Shown one piece after another: positions 5,966 to 8,789 of a DNA stretch of 8,789 nucleotides. The notes under the pieces are model-generated. The model saw nothing but the letters and a program-made list of their open reading frames with translations. It did not search any database and was not told the DNA's origin. Position 1 is the stretch's first letter. Each line of letters opens with the position of its first letter. This DNA comes from an uncultured Lachnospiraceae bacterium (lineage in GTDB: Bacteria; Bacillota; Clostridia; Lachnospirales; Lachnospiraceae): the NCBI GenBank assembly GCA_910579085.1, contig CAJTRU010000022.1, forward strand, positions 44,228 through 53,016, read 5' to 3'. The position numbers and the translations under genes are program-made.

Positions 5966-7417
5966 TTACTTTTGTTTCTTAATTTTCCACTTGACTGTTT
6001 CTAGTATCTCACTCACAAGTTCATTTTTTAGTAATATTTGTATCAATAAATAAACACTCACACTACCCACCAAACTGAAAGCAAACCTTATCCATAAATC
6101 ATCAATCCCTTTGCATGCCATACATACAGCAATAATTCCAACACAGCCAATTAAAGGTGAAAAAATAAGCGCTCCTACCCTTTCCACCTTTATACGTTTA
6201 TCCACCTTGAATAATAAAAGAACTAAAATAAACAGACTGCACATTGCCGTAGTGCCTGCAGCAGCTTTTGCCCCAAATATCGGAATCAAAAAATAATTTC
6301 CAACCACATTGACAATAGCAGTCATACAACAAACAATCATATAATACTTTTCCTGTTTTGAAGGCAACAAAATAGCATTGCCCAAAAAGTTACCACCAAA
6401 TAATGAAAAAACATAACCAATCATAAGTATTTGTAAAATAGGAGCAGCTTCAATAAAAGCAGAATCAGATGCTACAAGAATAATATCTTTTGCAACGACA
6501 AAACATCCTACTACACAAGGTAACCCTAGCAATATATTAAAACCAAGTATTTTTCTTAGCAGTCTGTTTACGTCCTTGTACCTTTTCTCTACGAAATAAT
6601 ATGACATCCTTGGCATGATTACCCACAGCAATGATGTAACAAGCTGTGCTATCATATTTGACATTTTATGCGCTGCACTATATATCCCCACTTCATAATC
6701 CCCATGCATCAAGCCAAGCATCGTACTATCAACACTATTGAAAACGGTCTGTGCCAAAGTCATAACAAAAAGATAAAAAATAGGCATCATATGCTGGTTC
6801 CATTTGATATGTAAAGTAAATCTTACTCTGCAATATCTTCTTCGGTACCATATGTTTGTTACACTGGCGCCAGTTGAAGATATAAGGTTAATAACGGCGT
6901 ATTTAATATAGTCTTCCGGTTTATGAACAAAAATAAACATGAGTAGCAGACTTACAACTTGGAACATGACAGATCGGATTGTAATAAACTTAAAATCTTC
7001 TATTGCAGAGTTCAGCCAGTCTGCACCAAGTGTAACCGCCAAAATGGAAAGACTTTGTATAACAATAAGAACTCTGTAATTCTCTAGTTTTTTATAACAT
7101 ATTAATGTAACCAACAAAGCAAGATAAGCTATTATTGTTGTAATTATATTTATACTAAATATCTGGCTTGCCATACCACTTAATTCTTCTTTATTATCTC
7201 TTACCCCAGAGCACTCTCTTATAGCATATGTAGTAATCCCAAGTGAAGCTATAAGACTGAAGTATGAAACAATTGATAATCCAAAGTTAATTTTCCCAAT
7301 ATTCTCCGTAAGTAGAACTCTGGAAATATATGGAAATGTAATTAATGGAAACAGGATTGATGACCCCATTTTTAGCATACTATAAACCGAATTCTTTTTA
7401 ATGCTCTTTTGCGACAT
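5966..7417 (-). CDS. Wzx-type polysaccharide flippase (MOP superfamily)
   Basis: A 483-residue, strongly hydrophobic protein of the usual Wzx/RfbX length, with about twelve or more membrane helices along its whole length. The N-terminus is characteristic: SIKKNSVYSMLKMGSSILFP, PYISRVLLTENIGKINFG (29-46) and YFSLIASLGITTYAIRE (52-68), which closely follows the family consensus. A second-half sequence, VFNSVDSTMLGLMHGDYEVGIYSAAHK, matches the repeat at the start of the second helical bundle. Such proteins move undecaprenyl-diphosphate-linked repeat units across the cytoplasmic membrane for Wzy polymerisation, so it pairs with the polymerase fragment at the window's right end. The ATG is preceded by AGGAGG at 7426-7431 with eight bases between. 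It contains no homopolymeric G tract, fitting a backbone function that must stay on. The symbol wzx would be apt but is not assigned because the cluster's naming is unknown. Confidence 0.93.
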   Translation of the reverse strand: MSQKSIKKNSVYSMLKMGSSILFPLITFPYISRVLLTENIGKINFGLSIVSYFSLIASLGITTYAIRECSGVRDNKEELSGMASQIFSINIITTIIAYLALLVTLICYKKLENYRVLIVIQSLSILAVTLGADWLNSAIEDFKFITIRSVMFQVVSLLLMFIFVHKPEDYIKYAVINLISSTGASVTNIWYRRRYCRVRFTLHIKWNQHMMPIFYLFVMTLAQTVFNSVDSTMLGLMHGDYEVGIYSAAHKMSNMIAQLVTSLLWVIMPRMSYYFVEKRYKDVNRLLRKILGFNILLGLPCVVGCFVVAKDIILVASDSAFIEAAPILQILMIGYVFSLFGGNFLGNAILLPSKQEKYYMIVCCMTAIVNVVGNYFLIPIFGAKAAAGTTAMCSLFILVLLLFKVDKRIKVERVGALIFSPLIGCVGIIAVCMACKGIDDLWIRFAFSLVGSVSVYLLIQILLKNELVSEILETVKWKIKKQK

Positions 7418-7533
7418 GCAATATGCCTCCTAAATTTAATAGTTATCCTTTATAAGCCTTGTTTCATAATTATATTAAGAATCTTTAATAACTGGTTTGA
7501 ATCTGTATTCTTCTTATGAAATCTCAAAAAGTA

Positions 7534-8196
7534 TCATGGTCTCCATTCAATGTTTTCTCTAAGAATTCTAATTGGCATACCCGCAAATATACAATTATTC
7601 CTTATAATTGTATGTCTAATTGAGGAATCAGCACAAACCACACAACCATTGGCAATTTCTACACCTTTATATATTTTTACACCACTACATATCCAAACAT
7701 GATTTCCAATCGTAACAGGCCTTGATTGATTTAGTAATTGACCATCTAAAAAAATATCATGAAAGTCTGTATCCATGATTTGAGTGTTCCAGGATATCCT
7801 GCATCCATTTCCAATAGTAATTTTATTAGTTGATATTACTTTGCACTCACCCATTAATTTTACATCTGAACCAAAAGATAATTCAGCATCTTTTGTCACA
7901 CTAATTTCAGTTCCCCCCCCCAATATACAATTACCATTAAATGTAATATTTCCCTCAATATGCAGTATTATCCTCTTTGTATATGAAAGACCAGATCCAT
8001 CAAATCCCATTCTAATCGTTCCAAAGTGGTTTTGATTATCCAGCCTGATTTTTCCGCTTGTAGAAATAAATTTAGTTAAAGGAGATACGATTATGGGAAC
8101 TCTTAAAGCATCTTTAAATGGCAGTGTACGCAAACATAAATATAATGACTTTGGTAATCCTAACAAAATTAATAGATGTCTCAAAAAACGTTTCAT
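7534..8196 (-). CDS. WbbJ-like hexapeptide-repeat O-acetyltransferase, with in-frame G9 tract
   Basis: A 220-residue acyltransferase of the maltose/galactoside-acetyltransferase superfamily (WbbJ group). Residues 1-60 form a basic, partly hydrophobic N-terminal segment. Left-handed beta-helix coils then run from about 75 to 205, including IEGNITFNGNCILGGGTEIS, ITIGNGCRISWNTQIMDTDFHDI (with His146 as the likely catalytic base), VTIGNHVWICSGVKIYKGVEI and CIFAGMPIRILRENIEW. This arrangement is typical of cytoplasmic enzymes that O-acetylate a sugar in a capsule, O antigen or exopolysaccharide unit using acetyl-CoA. The true start is the ATG at 8196, six bases after AAGGAAAGG; a TTG two codons earlier also lies in frame but overlaps that spacer. 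A G9 run encodes Leu92-Gly93-95 inside a coil of the helix and is in frame as sequenced. The gene is AT-rich (about 27% GC in sampled lines). Confidence 0.9.
   Translation of the reverse strand: MKRFLRHLLILLGLPKSLYLCLRTLPFKDALRVPIIVSPLTKFISTSGKIRLDNQNHFGTIRMGFDGSGLSYTKRIILHIEGNITFNGNCILGGGTEISVTKDAELSFGSDVKLMGECKVISTNKITIGNGCRISWNTQIMDTDFHDIFLDGQLLNQSRPVTIGNHVWICSGVKIYKGVEIANGCVVCADSSIRHTIIRNNCIFAGMPIRILRENIEWRP
7913..7921 (-). repeat. G9 homopolymer tract in the WbbJ-like acetyltransferase gene (putative phase-variation switch)
   Basis: Nine C on the plus strand, G9 in the coding sense, form TTG GGG GGG GGA (Leu92, Gly93-95). Nine G keeps the gene open. By hand translation, eight G stops after 99 residues and ten G after 96, before the catalytic His146, so either change should inactivate the enzyme. 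Confidence 0.85.
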
Positions 8197-8202
8197 TTTC
8201 AA

Positions 8203-8211
8203 CCTTTCCTT
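8203..8211 (-). promoter_or_regulatory. Ribosome binding site that fixes the WbbJ-like start at 8196
   Basis: The coding strand reads AAGGAAAGG then TTGAAA and ATG. The spacing favours the ATG at 8196 over the in-frame TTG at 8202, which directly abuts the site. Confidence 0.65.
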
Positions 8212-8280
8212 ATAAAAATTCTTCTAGGTAATAACCTTGTTTTATTATTAATATGAAAAATTCTTACTTTTCTATTTTTA

Positions 8281-8789
8281 TCATAAAACATGACTATTAC
8301 TTTGTTTAACCATTAGTGCTTGTTTTTTATACACGTCTGTTTTTTTAATAAAATAAAACAATAACAAATAATATAATTCAGTTCTGAATGATGGTATACT
8401 TGTCAATGTATATACAATCCAATAACTAAGACTCAGAAAAAATACTGGTTTTGAATGGTATCTTCCCGGAATTTTTATAACTGAATAATATGCCAGAAAA
8501 AGATTTGCAAATATTCCAACTATACCATGTCTGGTCATCTGAATAAACCACACACTTTCATATCCCAATGCTGCAACAGTATATTGGTTAACAACAATAC
8601 TTTCAAATTTCTCTCCTAAACCACCTATTGGAGACATTTTAAGCAATGATACGACTGCATCCAGCTGGGACAGCCGCTGTTCCCAGCTACTTCCACCAAC
8701 ACTTTTCTGTGCAGATTTATTAAATAAGCTAAGAAATATATTAATATTGTCATTTAATAATGGATAAGCAAATCCTATCAATATAATTC
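8281..8789 (-). CDS. Wzy-like O-antigen/polysaccharide polymerase, C-terminal fragment (5' end beyond window)
   Basis: The frame is open to the right edge, so only the last 169 or so residues are present and no start codon should be assigned here; the in-frame TTG near 8781 is internal. The segment GGSSWEQRLSQLDAVVSLLKMSPIGGLGEKFES is the hallmark of the large periplasmic-side loop of Wzy/WaaL-type proteins, an Arg-containing helix followed by a Pro-hydrophobic-Gly-Leu-Gly turn. After it come three hydrophobic helices (near GYESVWFIQMTRHGIVGIFANLFLAYYS, PVFFLSLSYWIVYTLTSI and YYLLLFYFI) and a basic tail. Wzy polymerases join lipid-linked repeat units on the outer face of the membrane. With the Wzx flippase two genes downstream, a polymerase is more likely than a ligase, especially in a Gram-positive. 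It is the first gene in the window in transcription order. Confidence 0.8.
   Translation of the reverse strand, partial: IILIGFAYPLLNDNINIFLSLFNKSAQKSVGGSSWEQRLSQLDAVVSLLKMSPIGGLGEKFESIVVNQYTVAALGYESVWFIQMTRHGIVGIFANLFLAYYSVIKIPGRYHSKPVFFLSLSYWIVYTLTSIPSFRTELYYLLLFYFIKKTDVYKKQALMVKQSNSHVL

Noticed and set aside
7418..7533. TATAAT-like sequence in the 116-base gap before the flippase gene as an internal promoter
   Set aside because: No -35 match at suitable spacing, and no terminator closes the upstream gene. The same-strand layout fits read-through.
8214..8265. Direct repeat AAGAATTTTT (coding sense) at 8214-8223 and 8256-8265 between the polymerase and WbbJ-like genes
   Set aside because: Only ten bases and nearly all A/T in an AT-rich spacer, with no inverted repeats or target-site pattern. 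It is best explained by chance.

Overview
The window is about 8.8 kb from the middle of a surface-polysaccharide (capsule or exopolysaccharide) gene cluster. All nine genes lie on the minus strand. The DNA is AT-rich and most genes have AGGAGG-type ribosome binding sites. Together with the protein styles, this suggests a low-GC Firmicute, most likely a clostridial (Lachnospiraceae-like) anaerobe; that assignment is inference. Both ends cut into genes: the 5' part of a polymerase is missing at the right edge and the 3' part of a membrane acyltransferase at the left edge. No gene-free stretch exceeds 300 bases; the largest gap, about 116 bases, lies before the flippase gene. I saw no tRNA, rRNA, CRISPR array or insertion sequence.

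In transcription order (right to left) the genes are: a Wzy-like polymerase (8281 to beyond 8789); a left-handed beta-helix O-acetyltransferase (7534-8196); a Wzx flippase (5966-7417); a GT-B-like glycosyltransferase (4446-5900); wecE/rffA, dTDP-4-amino-4,6-dideoxygalactose transaminase (3323-4453); a PseH-like GNAT acetyltransferase (2704-3234); an ATP-grasp ligase (1533-2651); a PglD/NeuD-like sugar acyltransferase (798-1454); and an acyltransferase-3 family membrane O-acetyltransferase (below 1 to 764). Together they suggest a Wzx/Wzy-assembled repeat unit containing a 4-amino-4,6-dideoxy sugar (Fuc4N or a derivative). That sugar would be made by WecE, modified on its amino group by the GNAT, the PglD-like enzyme and/or the ATP-grasp ligase, and the glycan would be O-acetylated by the two other acyltransferases.

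The most striking signal is three long poly-G tracts on the coding strand: G10 at 441-450, G9 at 3171-3179 and G9 at 7913-7921. They are the only such tracts in the window. Each sits inside a different acyltransferase gene, of three unrelated folds, early enough that gaining or losing one G gives a prompt stop codon. All three genes are in frame (ON) here. This is the architecture of contingency loci, known from Campylobacter, Helicobacter and Neisseria, and would allow up to eight combinations of glycan decoration while the backbone genes (polymerase, flippase, glycosyltransferase, transaminase) stay fixed.
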